Positions 25,641 to 35,172 are shown, counted from the first letter of the stretch. The stretch is DNA of 64,000 nt from Butyrivibrio sp. MC2021 (GCF_000621605.1 NZ_JHXX01000004.1:248001-312000), one strand, 5' to 3'. Notes: a model not told the origin generated them from the letters alone. Numbers and translations are program-made.

Positions 25641-26896
25641 AACTCGTAATACTCCGCGTTTATATACTTTGTATCATCCTCAAAGGCTGAGGGCTCGGTG
25701 TGGGTCTCGTTTACTTCCACAGTGTTTCCGCCTCCGAAAATACTTGTAAACAGTGACTTCATTGTGTCAGATCCGATGAATGCAACGTCTGAGGAAACAG
25801 CACTTACCGCTCCCTTTTGCTCATCGCTGCAGGTAACCTTGGCGCAGTCCCTGATCTTGAGCCTTTCTCTGATGAGCTCAGCGGGAATGTCTTTCGCGAT
25901 CTTAAGAAGAGCGCAGTCTCTGATAAGTATACCATCTGCTGCCGCTTCAAGGGTTACTCTGTCAAGGTTGGCAATCGGCATATCTTCCATTACGATGCCC
26001 TCAGCGACAACGATTTTTTTGTAGGAAGCCTTGATCTCGTTAAGTCTTGGCACACATTCCTGATTGGTGACCAGCTCGCCCTCCACAACAAGGGATTCAA
26101 GCCTGTTTAGTGCACTCATATTTGCAGAAGAAATATGGGCATTTCCTATTATATACAGATTGGTTCCGTAGGTGTTAACATACTGGTCGTCGATCTCGTT
26201 CTCATCCTCAACGATAACCCTGCAGTTATCGGGGATCTCCACGATCTCCGCCTCAATGTTAAAAAGAGGAAGAGCTGCATCAAGGTGACTCTTTCTGATG
26301 TAAATCTTATCTGTTGAAAACTTCACGTTCTTTTCAGCAAGCTTGTTAAAATTGGTCTCCGGGTCATTGTCATAGATAAAAGTGGCTGCAAAATATCCGG
26401 TATTTTCCGGTGCTCTCATAGGAAAATACTTATCAAGCTTATATCTGTTTGCGAGGAGTACATAGTCATCGGGATATGCCTTAGTCATGCCGTTTATGGA
26501 AAGTCCCGGGAAAGGCAGCATTGCTGCAATGCTCTTGGGGCAAAGGATGATTCCGTTGACGGTTATGCGGCAGTACTTTTTCAAAACCTCTTGGGAACCG
26601 GGGGCTATCTTCAGCATTCCATTGACGGAGATAGCGGTACCCTCTGCCACGGTTGAATTGGGCGAAATCTCATATACACCGTTGATGGTCTGGGTCATGT
26701 TGCCTGGAGCTTCGCCGATGTCCTTGCTCCTAACCTCCTCAGCCTTTATATTAAAGGGAAGTCTGTTGAGGATTTCTTTACTTCTGTCATCAACGATAAG
26801 GTTCTCTGTATAAATTCTGATACTGGAAAACTCCTTGTAGTTGTCTTCGTTAATTCTTCTTGCGTCACAGGTTTCACAGTTGATTCTGAGTTTCAT
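25637..26896 (-). CDS. Uncharacterised repeat protein paired with an ECF sigma factor
   Basis: A 419-residue protein without signal peptide or membrane segment. It opens with a Cys pair (INCETCDARRINEDNYKEF). Residues about 65-150 have four evenly spaced strand-turn units centred on an Asn-Gly (TINGVYEIS, SVNGMLKIA, TVNGIILCP, SINGMTKAY), suggesting a beta-solenoid like bactofilins. Later parts alternate strand patterns (LYIIGNAHISS, LVVEGELVT, KIVVAEGIVM). It lies 26 nt after the sigma factor gene and overlaps the HAD gene. I recall similar pairs in other Lachnospiraceae but know no function. It might hold or release the sigma factor, with the Cys pair as a redox or metal sensor; this is conjecture. 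Confidence 0.7.
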   Translation of the reverse strand: MKLRINCETCDARRINEDNYKEFSSIRIYTENLIVDDRSKEILNRLPFNIKAEEVRSKDIGEAPGNMTQTINGVYEISPNSTVAEGTAISVNGMLKIAPGSQEVLKKYCRITVNGIILCPKSIAAMLPFPGLSINGMTKAYPDDYVLLANRYKLDKYFPMRAPENTGYFAATFIYDNDPETNFNKLAEKNVKFSTDKIYIRKSHLDAALPLFNIEAEIVEIPDNCRVIVEDENEIDDQYVNTYGTNLYIIGNAHISSANMSALNRLESLVVEGELVTNQECVPRLNEIKASYKKIVVAEGIVMEDMPIANLDRVTLEAAADGILIRDCALLKIAKDIPAELIRERLKIRDCAKVTCSDEQKGAVSAVSSDVAFIGSDTMKSLFTSIFGGGNTVEVNETHTEPSAFEDDTKYINAEYYEL

Positions 26897-26922
26897 GTTT
26901 TTCCCCTTTCAAACGTATGTAT

Positions 26923-27405
26923 TCATATTATTTTTTTCCTTAAATGTTCTCTTGCCTCGTGGAGTTTGCTCCTGACCGTTCCGGCGGGAAGCCCCAGCAT
27001 CTCTCCTATCTGTTTGGAGGAAAAGCCCTCCACATGCCTTAGGATCAGTAGCTTAGCCTCAAGAACGTCCATGGTCCTAAGCACCTCAAGGATCTCTTTT
27101 TCCGAATACTTATCATAGAAGTTCTGCTGTATGGGCAGTTCCTCGGAGTCTGTCATCTCGCCCTGAAGGCACTCGTTTTTTCTTTTCCTCACGGTGTCGA
27201 TAAAAACGTTCTTGATGGTGCGGTAGAGCCAGGCTCTTTTCTGAGGAAATGACAGGCCCTCAATCTCGTCGTAATGGTCGATGGCACGTAGGAAGCCTTC
27301 CTGAACCATCTCCTTTGCCATATCCTCGTCCTGAGTCATGATGCAGCACCACTTGAGCAGCTCGGTATTTAGTTGTTTATACAAGTCGGTAATTTCCTGC
27401 TCCAT
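26923..27405 (-). CDS. ECF-type RNA polymerase sigma factor
   Basis: A 160-residue sigma-70 family protein of the extracytoplasmic-function size. Region 2 (about 10-75) includes DEDMAKEMVQEGFLRAIDHYDEI and KRAWLYRTIKNVFIDTVRKR. Region 4 (about 105-160) includes AKLLILRHVEGFSSKQIGEMLGLPAGTVRSKLHEAREHL, a complete helix-turn-helix. No classical membrane anti-sigma factor follows; the next gene is a soluble repeat protein. Start at 27405 with GCAGGGGGAAC upstream. ECF operons often regulate themselves, but no matching promoter was identified. Confidence 0.93.
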   Translation of the reverse strand: MEQEITDLYKQLNTELLKWCCIMTQDEDMAKEMVQEGFLRAIDHYDEIEGLSFPQKRAWLYRTIKNVFIDTVRKRKNECLQGEMTDSEELPIQQNFYDKYSEKEILEVLRTMDVLEAKLLILRHVEGFSSKQIGEMLGLPAGTVRSKLHEAREHLRKKII

Positions 27406-27641
27406 TTTGTTCCCCCTGCGGTGTCAGCCCCCGGTTAATTGCTGCTCGCGTTGCCACGCTATCATACTCACAATTATATAACGATTCCAATCGGTACCAC
27501 GAGTGAAAATACGTATTTTTCCTAAGCGCTAACTGAACCAGATACAAATTAACCATAATTATCCTCCAACGATCTAAAACTATCCATAATCATTTGTTAC
27601 TGTTCAAAAGCGCTTTCTGTATATATAACGTTTGAAAAAAG

Positions 27642-27689
27642 AAAAGTGTTGGAAATATTTTAAAAAATTTTCCAACACTTTTGTCATGT
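27642..27689 (-). terminator. Intrinsic terminator after the GNAT gene
   Basis: AAAAGTGTTGGAAA pairs with TTTCCAACACTTTT over an AT-rich loop (27642-27682). On the minus strand it is followed by CTTTTTTC. It lies in the 285-nt gap 27406-27690, where nothing else is evident. Confidence 0.8.
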
Positions 27690-27690
27690 A

Positions 27691-28179
27691 TTACAGTTCC
27701 TTCTCATAGCACAGGAAATCCTGATCGTACATAAAGCACTCCCCAACCACGTTGAATCCAAAGGTGGCATAGCAGCGGATTGCCTTGATGTTGTGCTTGT
27801 TAACCAGGAAATGAATTCCCTTGTAGCCGCGTCTTTTCAGCTCTTCCATTCCGAACCGGAGCATTATGCGGCCAAGGCCCCTACTCTGCTCATCCGAAAG
27901 CACTGCCAGTCTGGCAAGCTCGCTTGAGGGATTAAGATTCGGGTTCCAGCATTCAAGGGCGTCCACGTCCGGATCCTCCTCAAGGGAGATGGCGGCGTGG
28001 ATCCTGCCGTCTATTTTAAGGACATACAGCGCATCTCTGGACAGGTCGAAGTCTATGGTCTGGTTGGACGGATAGTCCTCATCCCAGGGGCAGAACTCGC
28101 GGCCCTTCTGCATGTCATACAGGGCAAGGATCTCAGCTCTGTCGTTTTCCGTGGCAAGAATAATCTTATAGTCCTTCAT
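27691..28179 (-). CDS. GNAT-family N-acetyltransferase
   Basis: A 162-residue protein. The acetyl-CoA binding motif is LARLAVLSDEQSRGLGRIMLRFGMEEL (about 90-116), followed by IHFLVNKHNIKAIRCYATFGFNVVGE, the usual C-terminal strand-helix-strand. The acceptor substrate is unknown. Its ATG overlaps the stop of the XRE regulator (TAATG), so the two are translationally coupled. Confidence 0.88.
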   Translation of the reverse strand: MKDYKIILATENDRAEILALYDMQKGREFCPWDEDYPSNQTIDFDLSRDALYVLKIDGRIHAAISLEEDPDVDALECWNPNLNPSSELARLAVLSDEQSRGLGRIMLRFGMEELKRRGYKGIHFLVNKHNIKAIRCYATFGFNVVGECFMYDQDFLCYEKEL

Positions 28180-29297
28180 TAGTTGTCTCCATGAATATCT
28201 TTATAATACTTGCTGTCTGTAGTTGCATTAAAACCGTCAAGGAAATATTCCTTTGGCATATATTGTTCATAATCAAGATCCATAAAGTAATTGCAGAAGA
28301 TCTGCTCAGCATAGATAATCCGGCCCTCGCCGTCTGTCAGCGCATAGACAAAGCCGTTGTAGGAATCCGCATTTACCGCGAGCAGCTGATAAGTTTTTTC
28401 CTCCTCCACGTCGTAATAGCCGGTGTATTCGGTGGATTCATAGGCCTTCAGCCTTTTTACCTCCGCATCATACTCTGACGGTGTATAGTCAACCACAAGG
28501 TATCCCAGATACTGGGCATCCCAGGGGTTGTAGTAGACCATCTTGAAATCCTCCACCTTCATGGAGTCAGTGATCTTCTCAGGCCATATGGTCTCATCCA
28601 TGCCCCACTTGGTCCACTGAGTATCCACGCCCTCCTGATATGCTCCGTTGGAGAAGTTCATATATTCGTTGTAATGGGAAACATCGTCGTACTCTTCAAT
28701 TGGCGACAGCCCCACCATAACCATGAGGATTCCAACAATAACAGTCATTACGATAACACGCCAGAATGCTACGGCTAGGCCTATAATAGTCGCGAGCTTA
28801 ATGCTGCGGACAAGCTTCTTGTTCTTCACTATCTTTTCCAGAAGTCCTGTCACATATAAGGTAACAACCGACATTATAACCAGCGCTATAAATGTAACAA
28901 ACAGGACTCCTTTGTTTATCTTGTTTGAAGCAATCCCAATCGTCTGTAATCCTATGGATGCAAGCAACACCAGAACTCCGATGAAGCTTATGATCTGCAT
29001 CCTGCGAAGGAGCTTACTCTTTTCCTCATTGGCATAATCCGCCATCTTGGTGGCCACTTCCCTTACTTCCTTATCCATCATCTCGCTTTTTCTCTCCCCT
29101 TCAATAATCTCTCTGACATCAACTCCGTAGAAATCTGCGATCTCCACCAGCAGCGATATATCCGGAAGATTGCTCCCGGTCTCCCACCTTGAAATGGATC
29201 TGGTGCTCACATTAAAAACCTGTGCCAGCTGCTGTTGTGTCATCTGTTTCTCATGCCTTAGTTCTCTCAAAAATCTGCCTGACTTTTGCTGATCCAA
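28179..29297 (-). CDS. XRE-family regulator with membrane and sensor-like C-terminal part
   Basis: The best start is the TTG at 29297: it follows GAGGAGGAAAACACA and gives a protein opening MDQQKSGRFLRELRHEKQMTQQQLAQVF, the common opening of Lachnospiraceae XRE proteins. The ATG at 29393 would add a hydrophobic stretch with no ribosome site. The resulting 372 residues hold an HTH (about 10-60: QLAQVFNVSTRSISRWETGSNLP), a linker, then about four membrane segments (about 95-195) and an outer domain with no recognised family. This is a membrane-tethered regulator, perhaps sensing an envelope signal. It is translationally coupled to the GNAT gene. Confidence 0.82.
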   Translation of the reverse strand: MDQQKSGRFLRELRHEKQMTQQQLAQVFNVSTRSISRWETGSNLPDISLLVEIADFYGVDVREIIEGERKSEMMDKEVREVATKMADYANEEKSKLLRRMQIISFIGVLVLLASIGLQTIGIASNKINKGVLFVTFIALVIMSVVTLYVTGLLEKIVKNKKLVRSIKLATIIGLAVAFWRVIVMTVIVGILMVMVGLSPIEEYDDVSHYNEYMNFSNGAYQEGVDTQWTKWGMDETIWPEKITDSMKVEDFKMVYYNPWDAQYLGYLVVDYTPSEYDAEVKRLKAYESTEYTGYYDVEEEKTYQLLAVNADSYNGFVYALTDGEGRIIYAEQIFCNYFMDLDYEQYMPKEYFLDGFNATTDSKYYKDIHGDN

Positions 29298-29391
29298 ATG
29301 TGTTTTCCTCCTCTTCCTTAGGATATACCAAGTGTAAAAAAGTCCTCCGCCAAATACAACGACACAAAGCGAGAAATGCCCATATTTAGCC

Positions 29392-29412
29392 ACCGGACAC
29401 GGTATGTCCGGT
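29392..29412. promoter_or_regulatory. Candidate operator upstream of the XRE regulator
   Basis: ACCGGACA and TGTCCGGT form a palindrome with 5-nt spacing, about 95 nt before the TTG start of the regulator and 240 nt before the divergent pepF-type gene. Autoregulation is plausible but no promoter element ties to it directly. Confidence 0.35.
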
Positions 29413-29573
29413 AGGATTTAGACTTATGAATAACATAGCTCAATATGATGACACGGGTCTCAAGGTCATAACACTTATCATGCAAGCACTCTTTCTTTTT
29501 ATTTATAAACCTTTCTCATACTAAAGCCGACGGTGATGATAAGTCAAGGGGAGTCAGCTGGGACGGTTTCGCA

Positions 29574-29602
29574 TTGCACTTTTTATGCCTTTTGCTTATA
29601 CT
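29574..29602 (+). promoter_or_regulatory. Sigma-A promoter of the oligoendopeptidase gene
   Basis: TTGCAC, 17 bases, TATACT, ending 34 nt before the ATG at 29637. The ribosome site TAAGGAGG follows. Confidence 0.8.
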
Positions 29603-29636
29603 TCAATTGTGAACAATTTAAGGAGGTCGGTTACAA

Positions 29637-31331
29637 ATGAAGAAATTTAGTGAAATTGAATATCATCGTCCGGATATCGAGGCGCTTAAAAAGGCAGTAG
29701 AAGATGCTGCAGCCAAGATTCGCGATGCCAAGAGCTACCAGGAGGTCAAAGACGCTTACTTTGCTCTTCAGGAGCGTGAAGAAGCCGATGAAACCATGTA
29801 TACCGTGGCTCACATCCGCAACACCGTCAATATGAAGGATGAGTTTTACGACAAGGAACTCCAGTGGCTTCAGGAGGCATTTGCCGGGACTATTCCTCAG
29901 TACAATGCCTTTGCAAAAGCACTGACAGGATCACAGTTCAGGCCCCAGTTCGAGGAAGAATTCGGTGCACAGCTCCTTAGAAAGCTAGATGCTTCTCTGC
30001 TGACAAGCGATGAAAAGATCATTCCCGAGACTATACGCTGCGAGCAGCTTAGTCAGGAATATAGCAAAACAGCAGCCGGTGCAACCACCGACTTCAGAGG
30101 TGAAGAATGTAATTTCTATGGACTTCTTAAGCACATGCAGAGCACAGACCGCGCAGAGCGTAAGGAAGCCTTTGAAGCCTGGGCTGCCCTCTATGAAAAA
30201 ATAAGCCCTGAGCTTGAGGCACAGTACGCAGAGCTGGTTAAGCTCCGCAACGAGATGGCTCTGAAAATGGGCTTTAACAACTATACCGAGATGGCTTACG
30301 TCAATAGAAACCGCTTCGATTATAAAGCGGAAGATGCAGCCAAATTCCGTGAGCAGGTCAGAGAGATAATCACTCCGGCGGTTGCTAAGCTGCGCAAGAT
30401 CCAGCAGGAAAAGCTGGGCGTTGATAAGCTTTTCTACTATGATGAAGAGCTTATTTTCCCCGATGGAAATGCTACACCGATCGGAACCACACAGGAGCTC
30501 ATTGATAAGGCCCAGAAGATGTACACAGAGATGAGTGCCGAGACCGGGGAGTTCTTTGATTTTATGAAAAAATATGAGCTCTTTGATCTGGAGACCAGAC
30601 CAGGCAAGCACATGGGCGGCTATATGACCTCTATGTCCCTTTTCAAGGCTCCTTTCATCTTCAGCAATTTCAACGGAACCTCAGCGGATGTGGACGTTCT
30701 TACCCATGAGGCAGGTCATGCATTCCAGGGATATCTCGCCCTGAGATCCATTGATGTAGATGCACTTAGAGGCTCAACAGCAGAGATAAACGAGATTCAT
30801 TCCATGTCAATGGAACACTTCGCTTACCCCTGGATGGAGCTGTTCTTTGAGGAAAATACAGAGAAGTATGTTACTTCACATCTTCTTGGAGCCCTCTGCA
30901 CAATTCCTTATCTGGTAAGTGTTGATGAATTCCAGCACGAGGTTTATGCTCATCCTGAATATACAGCAGCTGACTGGAAAAGAACCTGGCGTGAGATTGA
31001 GCAGAAATACATGCCCTGGCGTGATTATGATGGAAATGAATTCCTGGAGGCCGGTGGTTTCTGGATGCAGAAGCAGCACATCTTCCTCTATCCTTTCTAC
31101 TACATCGAATATGCCATGTCACAGATCTGTGCATTCCAGTACTATGGTCGCATGAAAGAGGACAGAAAGAAGGCCTGGGAGGATTATCTTCGTCTTTGCC
31201 GCGCAGGCGGAACCAAGGGCTACTTGGAGCTTCTTAAGATCGGAAATCTCTTAAGTCCCTTCGATGCCGGAACAGTTGAAAAGAGTACTGCTCATGTGAT
31301 TGAGGAGTTGTCAAAGCGTTATACGGTTTAA
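29637..31331 (+). CDS. M3-family oligoendopeptidase (PepF-like)
   Basis: A 564-residue cytoplasmic zinc metallopeptidase that trims short peptides. The zinc site is VLTHEAGHAFQGY (HEXXH, about residue 358), with the third ligand Glu in EINEIHSMSMEHFAYPW. The helical N-terminal part and the C-terminal GYLELLKIGNLLSPFD are typical of the M3B clade. The ATG follows TAAGGAGGTCGG. It stands alone with its own promoter and terminator. Confidence 0.95.
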   Translation: MKKFSEIEYHRPDIEALKKAVEDAAAKIRDAKSYQEVKDAYFALQEREEADETMYTVAHIRNTVNMKDEFYDKELQWLQEAFAGTIPQYNAFAKALTGSQFRPQFEEEFGAQLLRKLDASLLTSDEKIIPETIRCEQLSQEYSKTAAGATTDFRGEECNFYGLLKHMQSTDRAERKEAFEAWAALYEKISPELEAQYAELVKLRNEMALKMGFNNYTEMAYVNRNRFDYKAEDAAKFREQVREIITPAVAKLRKIQQEKLGVDKLFYYDEELIFPDGNATPIGTTQELIDKAQKMYTEMSAETGEFFDFMKKYELFDLETRPGKHMGGYMTSMSLFKAPFIFSNFNGTSADVDVLTHEAGHAFQGYLALRSIDVDALRGSTAEINEIHSMSMEHFAYPWMELFFEENTEKYVTSHLLGALCTIPYLVSVDEFQHEVYAHPEYTAADWKRTWREIEQKYMPWRDYDGNEFLEAGGFWMQKQHIFLYPFYYIEYAMSQICAFQYYGRMKEDRKKAWEDYLRLCRAGGTKGYLELLKIGNLLSPFDAGTVEKSTAHVIEELSKRYTV

Positions 31332-31340
31332 TACAAAGAG

Positions 31341-31381
31341 GTCCAGTCCCCATCAAAACTCTGGGGACTGGCCTTTTTTTT
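31341..31381 (+). terminator. Intrinsic terminator of the oligoendopeptidase gene
   Basis: GGTCCAGTCCCC pairs with GGGGACTGGCC, followed by eight T. A nearly identical copy in the same orientation lies at 35133-35172. Confidence 0.92.
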
Positions 31382-34208
31382 ATTCCTTTATTGTGAAGGT
31401 CACCTTCTTAGTGCCTGCATAATCACCTTTTCCAGTGATCACAATACTTGCTTTTCCGGGTAAAACATTGTCGAAATATTCAAGGGTATAATCCGTTCCC
31501 TCCATAAGAGTCTTCTTGCCATATTTCACGGTCAGGTTGTCAATCCTGATTTCCTCGCCGGTGTGGGTTCTGGCCTTGATGGCAGACACCTTCGCATTTT
31601 TCATCAGGAGCTTGTCTGTTATTACAGCATCGATGGTCAGTTTGTCTGTAGCCAGATAGTTTCCTTTTCCTTCCACAAAAACCTTGTGGGTGCCAACCTC
31701 TGTAAAGTCATCCTCTGCAGAGGAGCTGAGGATGAAATCCCTGTTTTTCTTAAGGGTTATCTTCTTGTCGTTTCTGTATATAACCAGAGAAGGCTTAACC
31801 TTGATGCGATTTCCTGTATATCGATAAAAATAAGTATTCTCAAAAGCCATTTTGTATTCCACACCGTCTGCGGTGATACTTCCCTTTTTAGCAAGCTCCG
31901 TAAGATTCAGTGGTTCGATAACAAAATCAACCTTAAGTTTTCCCTTATTCTCCTTTGCCAATTTAGTTCTAAGCTTACCCTTAAGAGTCACGGTAACGCT
32001 GGCGGTTCCTGCCTTTACATTGTTCTTGTACTTAACGGTATAATCCTTTTTGACTCTGAGAAGCTTCTTGTAATCATATACATGAAGCGCTGAGAGTTTT
32101 TTCGCTTTTCCATTGTAAACAAGGCTCTGGCTGCTTCCCGCACACCAGATTCCTTCAGGAACATCCGCCGGTGACTTAAAGCCCTGCTCCTTAATATCTT
32201 CCTCTGTGACATCTCCCCAGTCATCCTCGGGAACATCATCTCCCTCTTCGGGAGCCTTGGTCCACTTGGCATATATCTTAACGTCTTTAAATACTCTTTT
32301 GCCAAAAACATATTTGGTTTTAAAGGTGGAATCCGCATACCAGCCCTCAAGCACATGGCCGTCATAGCTGATCTTCGGCTCTGTTACGTAGCTTCCGAAG
32401 GCGACCTTCTGATTCTCCAGAGTCTTGTCACAGTTGGTGACGAACCTGACTGTCATATAATCCGGCTCACCTTCAGGGATGAATGTGGCAGTTGTTTTAC
32501 CGAGCTCATCAATGCCGTCATACCAGCCTTTGTTGTTTACAGGAAAATAGATATTGAATTTCTTATATGTAATTTTGTCAATATTGGTAATATAGTCCCC
32601 GTAAAAATGTACCTCTACGTCCTCGGGCCATAAAGAAAAGAGTGAGGAGTAAACTATATTGATATCACTAATGTTTTTATATACATACAAACTCTTTGTT
32701 ATAGAGGGGCAACAGGTTGTTTCTGCTGTAACTACGGTCTTTGGCAAAACAAAGGTCTCGACTCTTGTTCCGCTGAAAGCGTTCTCTTTAATGGTTTTTA
32801 CCCCGGTTCCAATATCGATGGTCTTAATCTCGCCGCAATCGCAAAACGCTGCATAACCAATAGTCTTGGCCTTATCCCCAAACTTCAGGTTTCCAATATC
32901 GCAGGATCCAAACGCACACTTTCCGATGTAATCTGCATTTAGTTCAAGATTTTCAAATTCAGAGAAACTGGCTGCAAAAAAGCTATCCTGTCCAATGGTT
33001 TTTGCATTCTTTATGGCAGCGGCGATTCCTTTTACTTCCTTTGCAAAAAGCAGCTCTGCAAATGCGAAGTCCCCTACGCTTTCAAAGCTTGTTCCATCTT
33101 CAATGGTTATGGAGTCTATGCTGGTAATGGCATAAAAAACATATTTTCCAACAGTTTTGACTGTTTTTGGAATGGAGAATCTCCTTAAATTGCTGGTTTG
33201 AGCAAAGCTGTAATCTCCAATATGTGTTACTCCGTTTTCTATCTCAACTTCTCTTATTTCGCGGCCAAGCTCTCTCCATGGCGCAGCATTGGATATTGAG
33301 TAATCAGTCATGGCTCCACTGCCGGAAATAACAAGCTTCTTGCTATCCTTGTAGTTAGTGCTGTCTACCAGTTCCCATATGACATTCTCGCCGCACTTAT
33401 TATTTATTTCTCTGTTAAGGGAATAAAAAGGAATGCTTCCTTCCTGATCGGGATAAGGCCACATGAAAGCGTTGGTGAATTCCCTTGTGTATTCATCTGT
33501 CCAGCCTGAGCCTCCGTAATATACGCAGGAGCCCAGTACGTAAGCTCCCCCATGAACTTTGGGATCACATATCTTAGGTGCATCGCCTAAAAATATCACC
33601 TTGGAAAAGCGGCTGCAGGCAAGAGCTGACATATCAAATTCTTCCAGAGAAGCCGGAAAAGTTATACTTTTCGCTCCATCTATGACACCGCAAAAAGCAA
33701 AAGCACCAACAGATTTAATGCCTTTTCCTATTGTAATGTTCGCTATGAACGGATGATCATAAAAGGCATAGTCGCCTATTCGCGTAATCTCATCACCGAT
33801 CACCAGCTTAAAGTCGCGGTGACTGCATGCATCAGCCCAGGGGGCAGGTTCGTCCTTTGTATAGTCCTTTATATCTCCGGATCCGGAAATTGTAAGGATT
33901 CCTCTCTCAAAGGTCCAGGTGGCATTCTCTCCGCAGGTGCCACTGGTTGCAGGTTTATCAGTTGACTCGTCCAAAAGACTTGCATCCTCTGATAAAGCGG
34001 AAGTTTCTTCCTCCAGAATGATTTCTTCTGAAGGCTCTTTGATTGAATTATCTTCTATTGTTATTTCTTCCGGGGAATACTCTTCCGAATAATCAGACTC
34101 CTCAGCGCCATATGGCTCTGCTGCACTTACAGAGGGCAGTGCAAGCCCATTATCAAACAGTAACGCCGCGCCAAGAATAAGCGCAGCTATCCTTACATTT
34201 TTTCCCAT
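31380..34208 (-). CDS. BspA-like leucine-rich-repeat surface protein with InlB-type B repeat
   Basis: A 942-residue secreted protein. Signal peptide (about 1-30), acidic Ser/Glu-rich region (30-85), then CGENATWTFERGILTISGSGDI, typical of the first BspA module, and leucine-rich units (ITRIGDYAFYDHPFIANITIGKGIKSVGAFAF and others) to about residue 560. Next is a Listeria-Bacteroides repeat (VLEGWYADSTFKTKYVF, about 620-680), then about three beta-rich C-terminal modules ending GKGDYAGTKKVTFTIKE. There is no cell-wall anchor motif. The family includes adhesins and host- or fibre-binding proteins. The coding end runs into the T-tract of the converging pepF-type terminator. Confidence 0.88.
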   Translation of the reverse strand: MGKNVRIAALILGAALLFDNGLALPSVSAAEPYGAEESDYSEEYSPEEITIEDNSIKEPSEEIILEEETSALSEDASLLDESTDKPATSGTCGENATWTFERGILTISGSGDIKDYTKDEPAPWADACSHRDFKLVIGDEITRIGDYAFYDHPFIANITIGKGIKSVGAFAFCGVIDGAKSITFPASLEEFDMSALACSRFSKVIFLGDAPKICDPKVHGGAYVLGSCVYYGGSGWTDEYTREFTNAFMWPYPDQEGSIPFYSLNREINNKCGENVIWELVDSTNYKDSKKLVISGSGAMTDYSISNAAPWRELGREIREVEIENGVTHIGDYSFAQTSNLRRFSIPKTVKTVGKYVFYAITSIDSITIEDGTSFESVGDFAFAELLFAKEVKGIAAAIKNAKTIGQDSFFAASFSEFENLELNADYIGKCAFGSCDIGNLKFGDKAKTIGYAAFCDCGEIKTIDIGTGVKTIKENAFSGTRVETFVLPKTVVTAETTCCPSITKSLYVYKNISDINIVYSSLFSLWPEDVEVHFYGDYITNIDKITYKKFNIYFPVNNKGWYDGIDELGKTTATFIPEGEPDYMTVRFVTNCDKTLENQKVAFGSYVTEPKISYDGHVLEGWYADSTFKTKYVFGKRVFKDVKIYAKWTKAPEEGDDVPEDDWGDVTEEDIKEQGFKSPADVPEGIWCAGSSQSLVYNGKAKKLSALHVYDYKKLLRVKKDYTVKYKNNVKAGTASVTVTLKGKLRTKLAKENKGKLKVDFVIEPLNLTELAKKGSITADGVEYKMAFENTYFYRYTGNRIKVKPSLVIYRNDKKITLKKNRDFILSSSAEDDFTEVGTHKVFVEGKGNYLATDKLTIDAVITDKLLMKNAKVSAIKARTHTGEEIRIDNLTVKYGKKTLMEGTDYTLEYFDNVLPGKASIVITGKGDYAGTKKVTFTIKE

Positions 34209-34289
34209 TTTTCATACTCCTCACAATACTTTTTTGACACATATCTATGATATACGAATTGCTCAGCAAGTGCTACGGCTTCATATATT

Positions 34290-35012
34290 TTATCCCGGCA
34301 TCGGCAAACTAAGAACCCCTTTACTCTCCAAAAACATCAAAGCAAAAACCACCAGCCATCCACCTATAATAATTCCCAATATCACCTTTATAGCAATATC
34401 CCGCCTTAGATCATAAAATTTCACCTTTCCCAGGCCAATTAGAAGCACCCATATCCCGACAACAACATAGATAAGAGGAAATAACTGAAAAAATAAAACT
34501 CCGGTTTCTATACATCCCCCAAATACAAAGCATCCCACAAAAATAAACAAAACACCTACAACACGGAGCTTAAATCCAGCATTCCAATCAATGTATGCAG
34601 AATTCCATACACCTGGACGATAGAAAAAACCATTGTTCATCAGATAGTGTTCTATAATGGAATACAACTTTTGAGCATCATAGTTGATATTAGGATAATC
34701 CTTCGCATCAACCTTTTTTCTCCAAGGCAGATTATCCGAAGCCGAAACCGAATACACGGTTTTCGTTTGCGTACTCGTCGGTGGAGTATAATCATAACGC
34801 TGTGCTGTCATTTCGCCACCGCAAAAGGTCTTGTTTTTTCGAAGCTTGTACTTCACAGAAAAAGATCGAAGTTTCTTTTCATCCACATTCTGAGGCACCT
34901 CTTGTACCTTCCAGTGTCCAATAACCGTATTCCCTTTTACTTCTACAACAAATGGGTATTCCTCAGAGTTTAAATCCCTAACAATTGCCTCTTTTAATTC
35001 TTCACGTTCCAT
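34290..35012 (-). CDS. AT-rich hypothetical protein with three membrane segments
   Basis: A 240-residue protein of no recognised family. The first 145 residues are soluble and charged (EELKEAIVRDLNSEEYPFVVEVKGNTVIGHWKV). A hydrophobic C-terminal half holds about three membrane helices (VVGVLFIFVGCFVFGGC, LFPLIYVVVGIWVLLIGLG, VILGIIIGGWLVVFALMF). The DNA is clearly richer in A+T than its neighbours, suggesting recent acquisition. It lies with the BspA-like gene between two direct copies of a terminator hairpin. Confidence 0.7.
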   Translation of the reverse strand: MEREELKEAIVRDLNSEEYPFVVEVKGNTVIGHWKVQEVPQNVDEKKLRSFSVKYKLRKNKTFCGGEMTAQRYDYTPPTSTQTKTVYSVSASDNLPWRKKVDAKDYPNINYDAQKLYSIIEHYLMNNGFFYRPGVWNSAYIDWNAGFKLRVVGVLFIFVGCFVFGGCIETGVLFFQLFPLIYVVVGIWVLLIGLGKVKFYDLRRDIAIKVILGIIIGGWLVVFALMFLESKGVLSLPMPG

Positions 35013-35132
35013 TATCGTGACTCCAACATTTTTCTTTTTATTATCTGGAAATAATCATTATTTTTCTTCCACAAGCGTTTCTTTTCCATCATTCGTATAA
35101 ATAATCAGAACATAAAAAACACAGCAAATGTC

Positions 35133-35172
35133 AGAGGCCAGTCCCCATTAAAACTCTGGGGACTGGCCTTTT
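35133..35172 (+). repeat. Orphan copy of the pepF-type terminator hairpin
   Basis: It matches 31337-31377 except for one indel and one substitution. The T-tract is on the plus strand, but no plus-strand gene lies upstream, so it terminates nothing visible and may mark one end of an inserted segment. Confidence 0.75.
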
